This document shows, one piece after another, positions 1 through 6,451 of a stretch of DNA of 12,157 nt. The DNA lies in the NCBI GenBank assembly GCA_003140785.1, contig PLKY01000260.1, positions 357-12,513 on the forward strand, written 5' to 3'. The notes under the pieces were generated by a model. That model saw nothing but the letters and a program-made list of their open reading frames with translations. It did no database searches and was not told where the DNA came from. This stretch comes from Acidobacteriaceae bacterium (GTDB taxonomy: Bacteria > Acidobacteriota > Terriglobia > Terriglobales > Acidobacteriaceae). Numbering within the stretch: the stretch's first letter is position 1; every line of letters begins with the position of its first letter. The position numbers were made by a program, and so were the translations under genes.

Positions 1-123
1 CCTGTGGAATGCCGTACCACAACTTCAGTGCAACGCCAGAATCGCTCGCTGGTAACCACAAAGCAAACATCACCGTGCGTTTTCTGCGGCTGTTCGATCC
101 GTCTCCCGAGTACCCTCTAAACC
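1..123. other. Unassigned left edge of window
   Basis: No gene can be assigned here. Forward frame 1 is open from base 1 to a TAA at 118-120, and frame 2 is open to a TAA at 53-55. Either could be the last codons of a gene that begins before the window, but neither short peptide matches a family I recognise and third-position GC does not favour one over the other. A weak inverted repeat (TGTGG at 3-7 with CCACA at 17-21) has no following T-run. No clear promoter or ribosome binding site precedes the ATG at 124. Confidence 0.3.
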
Positions 124-1464
124 ATGACGATTGGCGCGCGCCGAGACGGGCTTTACCTGATGCTGCTGGGGACGGCAGCATTTCTCTTGCTCGGCATCGT
201 CCTGATGAACTTCAATCGCGTGCCGCTCCTCGATTTTCGAACCGCATACTACAGTGGCGAATGCCTCCTTCAACAGTGCGATCCATACAGTGAAGCGGAC
301 ATCGCGCGGCTCTATGCGCAAAGAGTGGAACGTTGGCCTGTTTCCGAGCGCAATGCCCTTGTCATCACGCGCAATATCTATCCGCCCTCGGCATTCGCCT
401 TTACCGTTCCGCTTGCGTTGTTGCCGTTTGACCCGGCGCAGGTATTGTGGTGTCTTCTCATTGCCGGCAGCTTCGTTGTTGCCGCCTTTCTCATGGATTC
501 CGTCGCCGCCGCCCATGCGCCCCTCGTCGCTGGCAGCTTGCTCGGCTTCTGCCTGGCCAACAGCGGGTCTGTCCTCTACTTCGGAAATCCTGCAGGGTTT
601 GTGGTGCCGTTGTGTGTCATTGCAGCCTGGTGCTTCGTTCGTGAAAGATTCGCTTATGCGGGCATTGCCTGCCTCGCCGCGAGCCTCGCCTTCAAGCCAC
701 ACGATTCCGGATTCGTATGGCTCTTCTTCTTACTTGCCGGGGGAGTCTATCGCCGACGCGCCCTACAAACACTGGCCGTCTTCGCAGCCTTCAGCATTCC
801 CGCAGCGTTGTGGGTCACGCATATTTCACCGCATTGGCCGCACGCGATAGCCTCTACGCTTCAGCTTTTCAACGGCCGCGGAGGCATGAACGATCCCAGC
901 GCCGGTCATGGTGCATTGGTTCTCACAAACCTGCAAACCATCACCAGCTTCTTCTGGTCCGATCCCCACGCCTATGACCTGGCCAGCTATCTCATCTGTG
1001 CTCCACTTTTTCTTTTCTGGGGATTTGTCACGCTGCGTTCGCGGCCTACATCCTCGACCGTTTGGCTCGCCCTCGCGTCCATCGCGGCTTTTTCCATGCT
1101 CCCGGTCTATCACCGCCAATACGATGCCAAGCTGATTCTGCTCGCCGTTCCCGCCTGCGCACAACTTTGGGCCCGTCGCGGTGCAATCGGCTGGATCGCT
1201 CTCCTGGTGACGACAGCCGCGTTCGTGTTGAACGGCGACCTTCCATGGGTCGCCGTTCTCGCCTTCGTGAACCACATGAACTGGTCCACGGCTGGCCCGA
1301 GCGGCCGCCTCCTCACGGCCGTCTGGGACTTTCCCGTTCCGCTCAGCCTGCTAGCCATGGGAGTTTTCTATCTCTGGGTCTATGCGCGCCAAACCTTCAT
1401 TCCGCCCCGAACAGAAGGCGCCGAAGACGCCAACGCCGCTCCGTTGCCTCCTGCCGCCGTCTGA
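124..1464 (+). CDS. GT87-family (DUF2029) polytopic membrane glycosyltransferase
   Basis: A 446-residue integral membrane protein with about ten hydrophobic segments, the first at residues 11-30. It carries the hallmarks of the GT87/DUF2029 family of GT-C, polyprenol-phosphate-sugar-dependent mannosyltransferases. These are an Asp-containing first outer loop (D37-F-R, then YYSGE and DPY at 53-55), a YPP motif followed by PLALLPF at 86-102, a KPH motif at 191-193 where the family often has KPQ, and a YHRQYD stretch at 329-334. D37 is the likely catalytic or metal-binding acid by family analogy. The C-terminal 25 residues are Pro/Ala-rich and probably cytoplasmic. Such proteins move a sugar from a lipid carrier onto a glycolipid or glycan on the outer face of the membrane; the substrate cannot be read from the sequence. 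The ATG at 124 is chosen because it precedes the first membrane segment closely, but it has no clear Shine-Dalgarno sequence. The gene stands alone, 141 bases before the next start. Confidence 0.82.
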   Translation: MTIGARRDGLYLMLLGTAAFLLLGIVLMNFNRVPLLDFRTAYYSGECLLQQCDPYSEADIARLYAQRVERWPVSERNALVITRNIYPPSAFAFTVPLALLPFDPAQVLWCLLIAGSFVVAAFLMDSVAAAHAPLVAGSLLGFCLANSGSVLYFGNPAGFVVPLCVIAAWCFVRERFAYAGIACLAASLAFKPHDSGFVWLFFLLAGGVYRRRALQTLAVFAAFSIPAALWVTHISPHWPHAIASTLQLFNGRGGMNDPSAGHGALVLTNLQTITSFFWSDPHAYDLASYLICAPLFLFWGFVTLRSRPTSSTVWLALASIAAFSMLPVYHRQYDAKLILLAVPACAQLWARRGAIGWIALLVTTAAFVLNGDLPWVAVLAFVNHMNWSTAGPSGRLLTAVWDFPVPLSLLAMGVFYLWVYARQTFIPPRTEGAEDANAAPLPPAAV

Positions 1465-1591
1465 CCCAACTCGCCTTCCAGGAATAAACGCTCCCGGTCT
1501 TGGGCATCTCCATGTAAAATCGCTCCGGTCCATCAGACCGACGAATCTACATTGCAAATCCCCAGCCAACACGACAGAAATCAAATTGCCC

Positions 1592-1599
1592 GGAGGAAG
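1592..1599 (+). promoter_or_regulatory. Ribosome binding site deciding the start at 1606
   Basis: GGAGGAAG lies six bases before the ATG at 1606. It is the best Shine-Dalgarno sequence in the window. It favours this start over an in-frame ATG at 1552, which would add 18 polar residues ahead of the signal peptide. Confidence 0.8.
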
Positions 1600-1605
1600 A
1601 TTCCC

Positions 1606-2406
1606 ATGAACAAAACTCGGCATTCTCTCGCTTGCGCCACGTTTCTCCTCGCGGCGCTGTGTGCATCCCAGGCCGCACCTGCCCAATCGCCGTTCGACGG
1701 CACCTGGCATACAAACATCGCCCAGTCCAAGCTCTCGCCCAAACCCAATGTCTTTTATCTGAGCCAGGGCTGGTATCACTGCGTCAGTTGCAATCCCACC
1801 TTCGATGTCAAGGCCGACGGCCAGGATCAGCCCGTCACTGGCCAGTCGTATGACACAATCAGCGTCACGGAAGTGGACCCCAAGACCATCGCCCTCACCA
1901 CGAAGAAAGCAGGTAAAGTCGTATCCGAGCAAAACCGGTCCGTTTCGGCCGATGGCAAGACTCTGACGGTGAAGATAACCACCCATCCCATGAACAGCGA
2001 TCAAACGATATCCTCGGAAGTCACGGCCAAGCTCGTCGGTCCACCTCCGTCGGGAGTACACGCTACTTCGGGCTCATGGGCAATCGACAAGCTCAAGGAG
2101 AGCGACAACGGGCTCGACACCACCTACAAGACCAACGGCGATGAAATCACGATGACCGAGCCGACGGGCGCGACCTATACCGCCAAACTCGACGGCACCG
2201 ACGCCCCCTTCAAGGGCAGCTACTCCACCGACACCGTTTCGGTCAAGAAGATTGACGCCCACACCATTGAAGAAACCGACAAGCGCGGAGGGCAGGTGGT
2301 TGAAGTCGACAAGATGACCGTTTCCGCCAACGGAAAGACAATGACCGTGGTCGCAACCAACAAGCTCACCGACCGCACCTCCACGTACGTCGCCACAAAG
2401 AAATAA
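1606..2406 (+). CDS. Exported protein with two tandem beta-rich domains, function unknown
   Basis: A 266-residue protein with a Sec signal peptide: basic start (K3, R5), hydrophobic core at about residues 8-20, and probable cleavage after the APA at 24-26. The mature part is two diverged copies of one domain, roughly residues 30-141 and 156-266. Each copy opens with G-[TS]-W (W34 and W158), continues with a DG-containing strand and a D-T-[IV]-S-V strand (84-87, 210-213), then a TI strand, a K..G[KQ]VV turn, and an S-A-[DN]-G-K-T-[LM]-T-V strand (114-122, 240-248). The pattern suggests a beta-barrel or sandwich, as in many small exported acidobacterial proteins. Copy 1 alone carries a C-x2-C pair (C59, C62), which is not a CxxCH haem site. 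I recognise no enzyme motif and assign no function. It lies 108 bases upstream of the haem operon on the same strand but seems separate from it. Confidence 0.8.
   Translation: MNKTRHSLACATFLLAALCASQAAPAQSPFDGTWHTNIAQSKLSPKPNVFYLSQGWYHCVSCNPTFDVKADGQDQPVTGQSYDTISVTEVDPKTIALTTKKAGKVVSEQNRSVSADGKTLTVKITTHPMNSDQTISSEVTAKLVGPPPSGVHATSGSWAIDKLKESDNGLDTTYKTNGDEITMTEPTGATYTAKLDGTDAPFKGSYSTDTVSVKKIDAHTIEETDKRGGQVVEVDKMTVSANGKTMTVVATNKLTDRTSTYVATKK
1693..2403 (+). repeat. Internal domain duplication within the exported protein
   Basis: Codons 30-141 (1693-2028) and 156-266 (2071-2403) encode two copies of one domain that align along most of their length. Matching landmarks are the G-[TS]-W start, the K.DG.D.P..G strand, the DT.SV strand, K-x-G-[KQ]-V-V, and SA[DN]GKT.TV. 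A proline-rich linker (PPP at 146-148) separates them. The copies are clearly diverged at DNA level, so the duplication is old. Confidence 0.7.
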
Positions 2407-2462
2407 GCCGTCGGAATCAGCAGCAAAAGCGAACCCAACCCGCCGCGACGCGCGCCCAACTG

Positions 2463-2476
2463 GTGATTTGGATCAC
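2463..2476. promoter_or_regulatory. CRP/FNR-type inverted repeat upstream of the haem operon
   Basis: GTGAT at 2463-2467 and ATCAC at 2472-2476 form a perfect inverted repeat around TTGG. All ten arm positions match the core of the E. coli CRP consensus (GTGAT-N4-ATCAC), and the inner bases match the FNR core (TGAT-N4-ATCA). It is the only such site I noticed between genes here. Its centre (2469.5) would sit at -41.5, the class II activator position, if transcription started at 2511 using a TAGGAT -10 at 2499-2504. It would instead overlap a promoter that used the TATACT at 2479-2484. That a CRP/FNR-family protein binds here is inference. Confidence 0.45.
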
Positions 2477-2500
2477 AGTATACTGGTGCATAAGGCCTTA
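2476..2500. promoter_or_regulatory. Possible -10 box and two short palindromes before the haem operon
   Basis: CAGTATACTG (2476-2485) is a perfect 10-base palindrome containing TATACT (2479-2484), a five-of-six match to a sigma-70 -10 box. No good -35 lies 16-18 bases upstream. A second perfect 10-base palindrome, TAAGGCCTTA, follows at 2491-2500, near where transcription from that -10 would begin. The start codon of the first operon gene is at 2515, and the only Shine-Dalgarno-like bases are AGGA at 2500-2503. Confidence 0.35.
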
Positions 2501-2514
2501 GGATTGAGTACGGC

Positions 2515-3351
2515 ATGCATCTGCTTTGGCTCCGAGTCGCGGCGGTTCTCTACGCGGCGGCCAGTGTCGCGATCTTCCCCGCCGTGCTCTACTCCCTCGA
2601 GCGCTGGCGGAAAATCTGCGTGCATCTCGGCGGTCTGGCCTTCTTCTTTCACTTCGTCTCCGCTGTAGAAATGCTCGCTACGGCCCATCGCCTCGTCCCC
2701 GTTGGCGCGCGCGAGGTGGAGTCGCTGCTCGGTTTCGTCGTCGCCGGCCTCTTCTTCCTCGCCTGGTGGCTTTACGACGCCATCTCCCTCGGCGTCTTCG
2801 CGCTCCCCGTTACGTTTTTCCTGGTCTTCGTGCCCGCGCTCGGCCTCACTCCGTACACGTTCCCATCGCAGGGCGTGCGCACCAGCTGGCTCGTGGCCCA
2901 CATCTCGGCTCTGCTGGCCGCCTACGCCGCTTTAGGATTCAGCCTGCTCGCCTCCGTCCTTTATCTCGCCCAGGAGCGCCGCCTGAAGGCAAAAAGGAAG
3001 GCAGCTGACGACTCTTGGTGGGCCCCGCTCGACTGGCTTCCTCCGCTCGACACACTAGAGCGCATCTCTCACGCCATGCTGCTCTTCGGCTTTCCGTGCA
3101 TGACGGTCGGCCTGCTTCTAGGCGCTGTGCTGGTGCAGGAGACCGCGCTCGGCGCAGCCTATTTCCTCGATCCCAAAGTCCTCGCCTCCTTCGCCATGTG
3201 GGGCCTCTATGTGCTCCTTCTTTTCCTGCGCCAGTCCGCCGGGTTACGTGGCCGCCGTGCCGCCTACTTGTCTGGCGCGGTGCTGGTCGTCATGCTGGCC
3301 GTCTGGGCTGCCAACCTCGTCAGTCACGTCCACAGGTTTGGTGCCCCATGA
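2515..3351 (+). CDS. HemX/CcsA-like cytochrome c assembly family membrane protein
   Basis: A 278-residue protein with about eight hydrophobic segments, of the Cytochrom_C_asm (CcsA/CcmC/HemX) family. Family-typical histidines are visible: H46 in the second segment (FFFHF), H129 at the head of a long segment (AHISALLAAYAALGF), and H271/H273 near the C-terminus after A-N-L-V-S. The tryptophan-rich WWD haem-handling motif of true CcsA is degenerate: the matching region (210-222) reads T-A-L-G-A-A-Y-F-L-D-P-K-V and keeps only the D-P-K end. The protein therefore looks closer to HemX, which in Bacillus subtilis is encoded next to hemA and lowers HemA level, than to a cytochrome c synthetase. Gene order supports that: its TGA overlaps the hemA ATG (ATGA at 3348-3351). 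A role in cytochrome c assembly cannot be excluded. I am confident of the family and less sure of the role. Confidence 0.8.
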   Translation: MHLLWLRVAAVLYAAASVAIFPAVLYSLERWRKICVHLGGLAFFFHFVSAVEMLATAHRLVPVGAREVESLLGFVVAGLFFLAWWLYDAISLGVFALPVTFFLVFVPALGLTPYTFPSQGVRTSWLVAHISALLAAYAALGFSLLASVLYLAQERRLKAKRKAADDSWWAPLDWLPPLDTLERISHAMLLFGFPCMTVGLLLGAVLVQETALGAAYFLDPKVLASFAMWGLYVLLLFLRQSAGLRGRRAAYLSGAVLVVMLAVWAANLVSHVHRFGAP

Positions 3352-4724
3352 CGCTCGCTCTCATCGGGATCAATCACAAAACCGCTCCCATCGAGCTGCG
3401 CGAACGCATCGCCATCTCGCGCGAAGAACTGCCCGAAACCACCCGCGCGCTGGCTGATGTCCCCGGCGTGTCCGAGTGCATGATCGTGTCCACCTGCAAT
3501 CGCGTCGAGCTGCTCGCCTGCCTCGAATCTCCGGACACCGATCTCGCCAGCTTCCTCCATCGCCAGTTCGGTCTCGACCCAGCGCTGCTCGCGCCCCACA
3601 TCTATCGCCACTATGACCAGGACGCGGTCCGCCACCTCTTCCGCGTCGCCGCCAGCCTCGACTCCATGGTCGTCGGTGAGCCGCAGATCCTCGGCCAGGT
3701 GAAGGAGGCCTTCGCGGTCGCGCGTTCCAGCGGAACGATCGGAGGCCAGCTCGAACATCTTCTCCAAAGCACTTTCGCGGCTGCTAAACGTGTCCGCTCT
3801 GAAACGGAGATCGGCTCCAACTCCGTCTCCATCGCATCGGTCGCCGTCGAACTCGCGCGCAAAATCTTCGGCTCGCTCAGTGGCCGCACAGTCTTCCTCG
3901 TCGGCGCAGGCAAGATGTCCGAGCTCGCCGCGCGTCATCTCGTGCAGCAGGGAGCAGGCGCGATCCTCGTCACCAATCGCACCCAGGAGCGCGCACGTCA
4001 ACTCGCTGAACCCTTCAACGGTCGCGTCATTCCTTTCGAGTCGCTCTACGACGCGGCCAGCGAGGCCGACATCGTCATCAGCTCCACCGGCGCGCCGCAC
4101 CCCATCTTTCGCCGCGAACACGGCCAGGCTTTCATGCATCGCCGCCGCAACAGGCCCATGTTTTTTATCGATATCGCCGTGCCCCGCGACGTCGAGCCCG
4201 CCGTCAACCAGATCGAAGGCATCTTCGTTTACGACATCGACGACCTGCAACAGGTGGCCGCCGCGCACATGGAAGAACGCGGTCGCCAGGCCGGCGACGC
4301 CGAAGCCCTCATCGCAGCCGAGGTCGAGCGCTTTCACCAGCGCCGCCGGACCGTGAACGTGGCACCGGCCATCGTCACTCTCCAGCGCCAGGCTGAGGAG
4401 ATGCGTCTCGCCGAGTTGAAGCGCATGCACACAAAACTCGGCACGCTAAGCGAAGAGCAGATCGCCGCCGTTGAAGCCCTCACCCGCGGCCTCGTCAACA
4501 AATTCCTCCATGCGCCCATGCAGGCCCTCAAGCAGGCCGCCCGCGAAAACGATGCCACGCGCGTCGAGGCGCTTTGCGACGCATGGTCGCTGCCAGCGGT
4601 GGCGGACCACCCCTCCAACCTGACTGAAATTCCGTCCGTGCCCGCTGTTCCCACCACGGCTTCTGAAGGATCCGCGAGCACGGAGCGTCGCGAAAACCAA
4701 GCCAGCGCGGTAGGTGGCAAATGA
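3348..4724 (+). CDS. hemA: Glutamyl-tRNA reductase
   Basis: Reduces glutamyl-tRNA(Glu) to glutamate-1-semialdehyde with NADPH, the committed first step of the C5 tetrapyrrole pathway, in the cytoplasm. The 458 residues show the full family layout. The catalytic domain opens with the GINHKTAP motif (7-14) and holds the nucleophilic Cys50 in STCNRVE. The GEPQILGQVKEAF signature is at 110-122. The NADPH-binding Rossmann domain has V-G-A-G-K-M at 185-190, and a helical dimerisation domain follows at about 330-430. The last 35 residues or so form a Ser/Ala/Pro-rich tail beyond the usual end. The reading frame is open for 111 codons upstream, but that stretch is the HemX-like gene read in another frame. 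The ATG at 3348, which gives the normal N-terminus and overlaps the upstream stop, is the start. Its 3' end overlaps hemC (ATGA at 4721-4724), so translation of the set is probably coupled. No N-terminal regulatory extension is seen. Confidence 0.97.
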   Translation: MTLALIGINHKTAPIELRERIAISREELPETTRALADVPGVSECMIVSTCNRVELLACLESPDTDLASFLHRQFGLDPALLAPHIYRHYDQDAVRHLFRVAASLDSMVVGEPQILGQVKEAFAVARSSGTIGGQLEHLLQSTFAAAKRVRSETEIGSNSVSIASVAVELARKIFGSLSGRTVFLVGAGKMSELAARHLVQQGAGAILVTNRTQERARQLAEPFNGRVIPFESLYDAASEADIVISSTGAPHPIFRREHGQAFMHRRRNRPMFFIDIAVPRDVEPAVNQIEGIFVYDIDDLQQVAAAHMEERGRQAGDAEALIAAEVERFHQRRRTVNVAPAIVTLQRQAEEMRLAELKRMHTKLGTLSEEQIAAVEALTRGLVNKFLHAPMQALKQAARENDATRVEALCDAWSLPAVADHPSNLTEIPSVPAVPTTASEGSASTERRENQASAVGGK

Positions 4725-5674
4725 ATCTCCGCATCGGCAGCCGCGGCTCGCAGCTCGCTCTCTGGCAGGCGAATCACATTGCCGCCCTCCTTCGTGTGAA
4801 GCGCCATACCGTCGATATCCAGATCATCAAGACCACCGGCGACCGCCTGCAGGAAGTCACCTTCGCGCAAGTCGGCTCCAAGGGCATGTTCACCAGAGAA
4901 ATCGAAGAAGCTCTCGACGCAGGCACAATCGACCTCGCCGTTCACTCGCTCAAAGACCTGCCCACCGAGCTCCCCGAGCCCTTCGCACTTGCTGCAACAC
5001 CGCCACGCGTCGATCCGCGTGACGTCTTCGTCTCCGTGAACCACACAAGCCTGTCTGCACTTCCGGAAGGCGCGAAAGTCGGCACAAGCAGCCAGCGCCG
5101 CCGCGCGCAATTGAAGGCGCTTCGTCCGGACATTGTCGCCGTCGAGTTTCGCGGCAACGTCGATACGCGCCTGCGCAAATTAGGAGAGGGACAGGTAGAC
5201 GCCATCTTGCTTGCCGCCGCCGGTCTCGATCGCCTCGAAAAGACAGAATGGATTCGCGAGCGTCTCGACCCCGCAGATTTCTGCCCTGCCGCTGGCCAGG
5301 GCGCGCTTGGTATTGAGACACGCAAAGACGACAAGAAGACGGTTGCGGCCCTGGCGTTCCTCGACGACCGCGACACGCGCTTTGCCGTCACAGCAGAACG
5401 CGCCGCGTTGGCCGCACTTGGCGGCGGCTGCCAGGTTCCCATAGGCGTTCATTGCCGCATTGTTCCAGGCTCCAAGGATGGAGTCCTCGATGGCCGCTGG
5501 GACGAAGTCTTTGCCGTCGTCGCCGCTCCCGAGAGCGGAGAATCGGTACGCATCCTCCACCGCGCGCCGCGCAGGGGAAGCGACCCCGTCATCTTCGGTC
5601 AGGTCGCCGCGCAAAAATTAATGGATGCAGGAGCGGGTCCGTTGCTGGAGGCCGCAGGCGGAGTAGCAAAATGA
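4721..5674 (+). CDS. hemC: Porphobilinogen deaminase (hydroxymethylbilane synthase)
   Basis: Joins four porphobilinogens into the linear tetrapyrrole hydroxymethylbilane, using a covalent dipyrromethane cofactor. At 317 residues it is close to normal size (E. coli about 313). Visible signatures are IGSRGSQLALWQ near the start, IKTTGDR at 36-42, KGMFTREIE at 54-62, VHSLKDLP at 74-81 with the catalytic Asp79, GTSSQRR at 121-127, FRGNVDTRLRKL at 143-154, and AAGQGALGIE at 190-199. The cofactor-attaching Cys237 lies in GGGCQVPIG. Every key residue I can place is present, so the enzyme should be active. Its ATG overlaps the hemA stop and its TGA overlaps the hemD ATG. A weak purine-rich stretch (GGTAGGTGG) precedes the start, so expression probably depends on translational coupling to hemA. 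Confidence 0.97.
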   Translation: MNLRIGSRGSQLALWQANHIAALLRVKRHTVDIQIIKTTGDRLQEVTFAQVGSKGMFTREIEEALDAGTIDLAVHSLKDLPTELPEPFALAATPPRVDPRDVFVSVNHTSLSALPEGAKVGTSSQRRRAQLKALRPDIVAVEFRGNVDTRLRKLGEGQVDAILLAAAGLDRLEKTEWIRERLDPADFCPAAGQGALGIETRKDDKKTVAALAFLDDRDTRFAVTAERAALAALGGGCQVPIGVHCRIVPGSKDGVLDGRWDEVFAVVAAPESGESVRILHRAPRRGSDPVIFGQVAAQKLMDAGAGPLLEAAGGVAK

Positions 5675-6444
5675 CGTCGATGCCCCTTAACGACCGCCGC
5701 ATTCTCGTAACACGGGGCATAGCGCAGGCCGCAAAGCTCAGCGACGGGCTGCGGGCCCTTGGCGCAATTCCCGTCGAGGTCCCCGTTATCGAGATTCGGC
5801 CGCCCGACAGCTACGAGCCTCTCGATTCGGCTCTGCGCAACCTGTCTTCTTACGATTGGCTGATCTTCACCAGCACGAATTCCGTGCACTTCTTCGGCGA
5901 ACGCGCCGCATCTCTGGGAATCGTCGCACCGCCAACCGGTCTACAGGTGGCTGCTGTGGGCGCAGCGACGGCACAGGCAGCGCGGGACTCCGGAATGACC
6001 GTGGACCTCGTCCCGGAGACTTACGTTGCCGAGAGCCTCGTCGCCGCATTGCAAAATCAGATCGCAGGCAAGCGCGTCTTGCTGGCCCGTGTCGCCGTCG
6101 CCCGCGATGTCATTCCCGACGCACTGCGCGCATCCGGAGCCATCGTCGATGTGGTCGACGCTTACAAGAACGTGATGCCCGAAACCGCGCCCCAACAACT
6201 TCGCCACGCCTACGCACGCGGCCTCGACGCCGCCACATTCACCAGCTCGTCGAGCGTCACGCACCTTGCCCACGCCGCCAAGGCCGCAGCTCTTGCTTTC
6301 CCTCTCAAGGACGTTCGTGCCATTTCGATTGGGCCAATCACCACCCAAACGCTCCGCGCCCTTGGCTGGCCGCCCGTCGCCGAAGCTGATCCCCACGACA
6401 TCCCGGGACTCATCGCTGCTGTGACGAGAGTCCTCGGCCGGTAA
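5671..6444 (+). CDS. hemD: Uroporphyrinogen-III synthase
   Basis: Closes hydroxymethylbilane with inversion of ring D to give uroporphyrinogen III, the branch point to haem, sirohaem and cobalamin. The 257-residue protein has the two-lobed HemD pattern: RRILVTR at the start, a VPVIEI strand, YDWLIFTSTNSVHFF (family signature of the first lobe), VAAVGAATAQAA, GKRVLLAR, then TFTSSSSVTHL and AISIGPITTQTLRALGW in the second. HemD is poorly conserved overall, so these strands and gene order carry the call. The ATG at 5671 overlaps the hemC stop and has GGAG at 5660-5663 as ribosome binding site; an ATG three codons later would also work. The frame is open further upstream inside hemC, but that extension reads as nonsense. 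This is the last gene of the operon; hemB, hemL and hemE are not present. Its stop lies seven bases from the stop of the convergent nth gene. Confidence 0.93.
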   Translation: MTSMPLNDRRILVTRGIAQAAKLSDGLRALGAIPVEVPVIEIRPPDSYEPLDSALRNLSSYDWLIFTSTNSVHFFGERAASLGIVAPPTGLQVAAVGAATAQAARDSGMTVDLVPETYVAESLVAALQNQIAGKRVLLARVAVARDVIPDALRASGAIVDVVDAYKNVMPETAPQQLRHAYARGLDAATFTSSSSVTHLAHAAKAAALAFPLKDVRAISIGPITTQTLRALGWPPVAEADPHDIPGLIAAVTRVLGR

Positions 6445-6451
6445 TTTTTCT

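Noticed and set aside
1526..1540. Hairpin CGGTC-CATCA-GACCG after the GT87 gene as a terminator
   Set aside because: The stem is only five bases and no T-run follows. TAAAAT at 1515-1520 was also considered as a -10 but has no -35 at usable spacing.
1780..1791. C-x2-C of the exported protein as a c-type haem site
   Set aside because: The residue after the second Cys is Asn, not His, so the CxxCH haem-attachment motif is absent.
1351..2061. 236-codon minus-strand frame across the end of GT87 and the exported protein
   Set aside because: It spans two forward genes and the gap between them, has no family motif, and its composition is that of a shadow frame.
3015..3347. N-terminal extension of hemA by 111 codons
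   Set aside because: The stretch lies in the coding sequence of the HemX-like protein in another frame and reads as Arg/Ser-rich nonsense. HemA proteins start at the motif that follows the ATG at 3348.
3324..4430. Long 368-codon open frame antisense to hemA
   Set aside because: It is the mirror of a highly conserved hemA. Its translation is rich in Asp, Glu, Gly and Ala with no recognisable motif, as expected in GC-rich DNA.
5452..5670. N-terminal extension of hemD by 73 codons
   Set aside because: It overlaps the hemC C-terminus in another frame and has no protein-like composition. The ATG at 5671 has a ribosome binding site and gives the normal HemD start.
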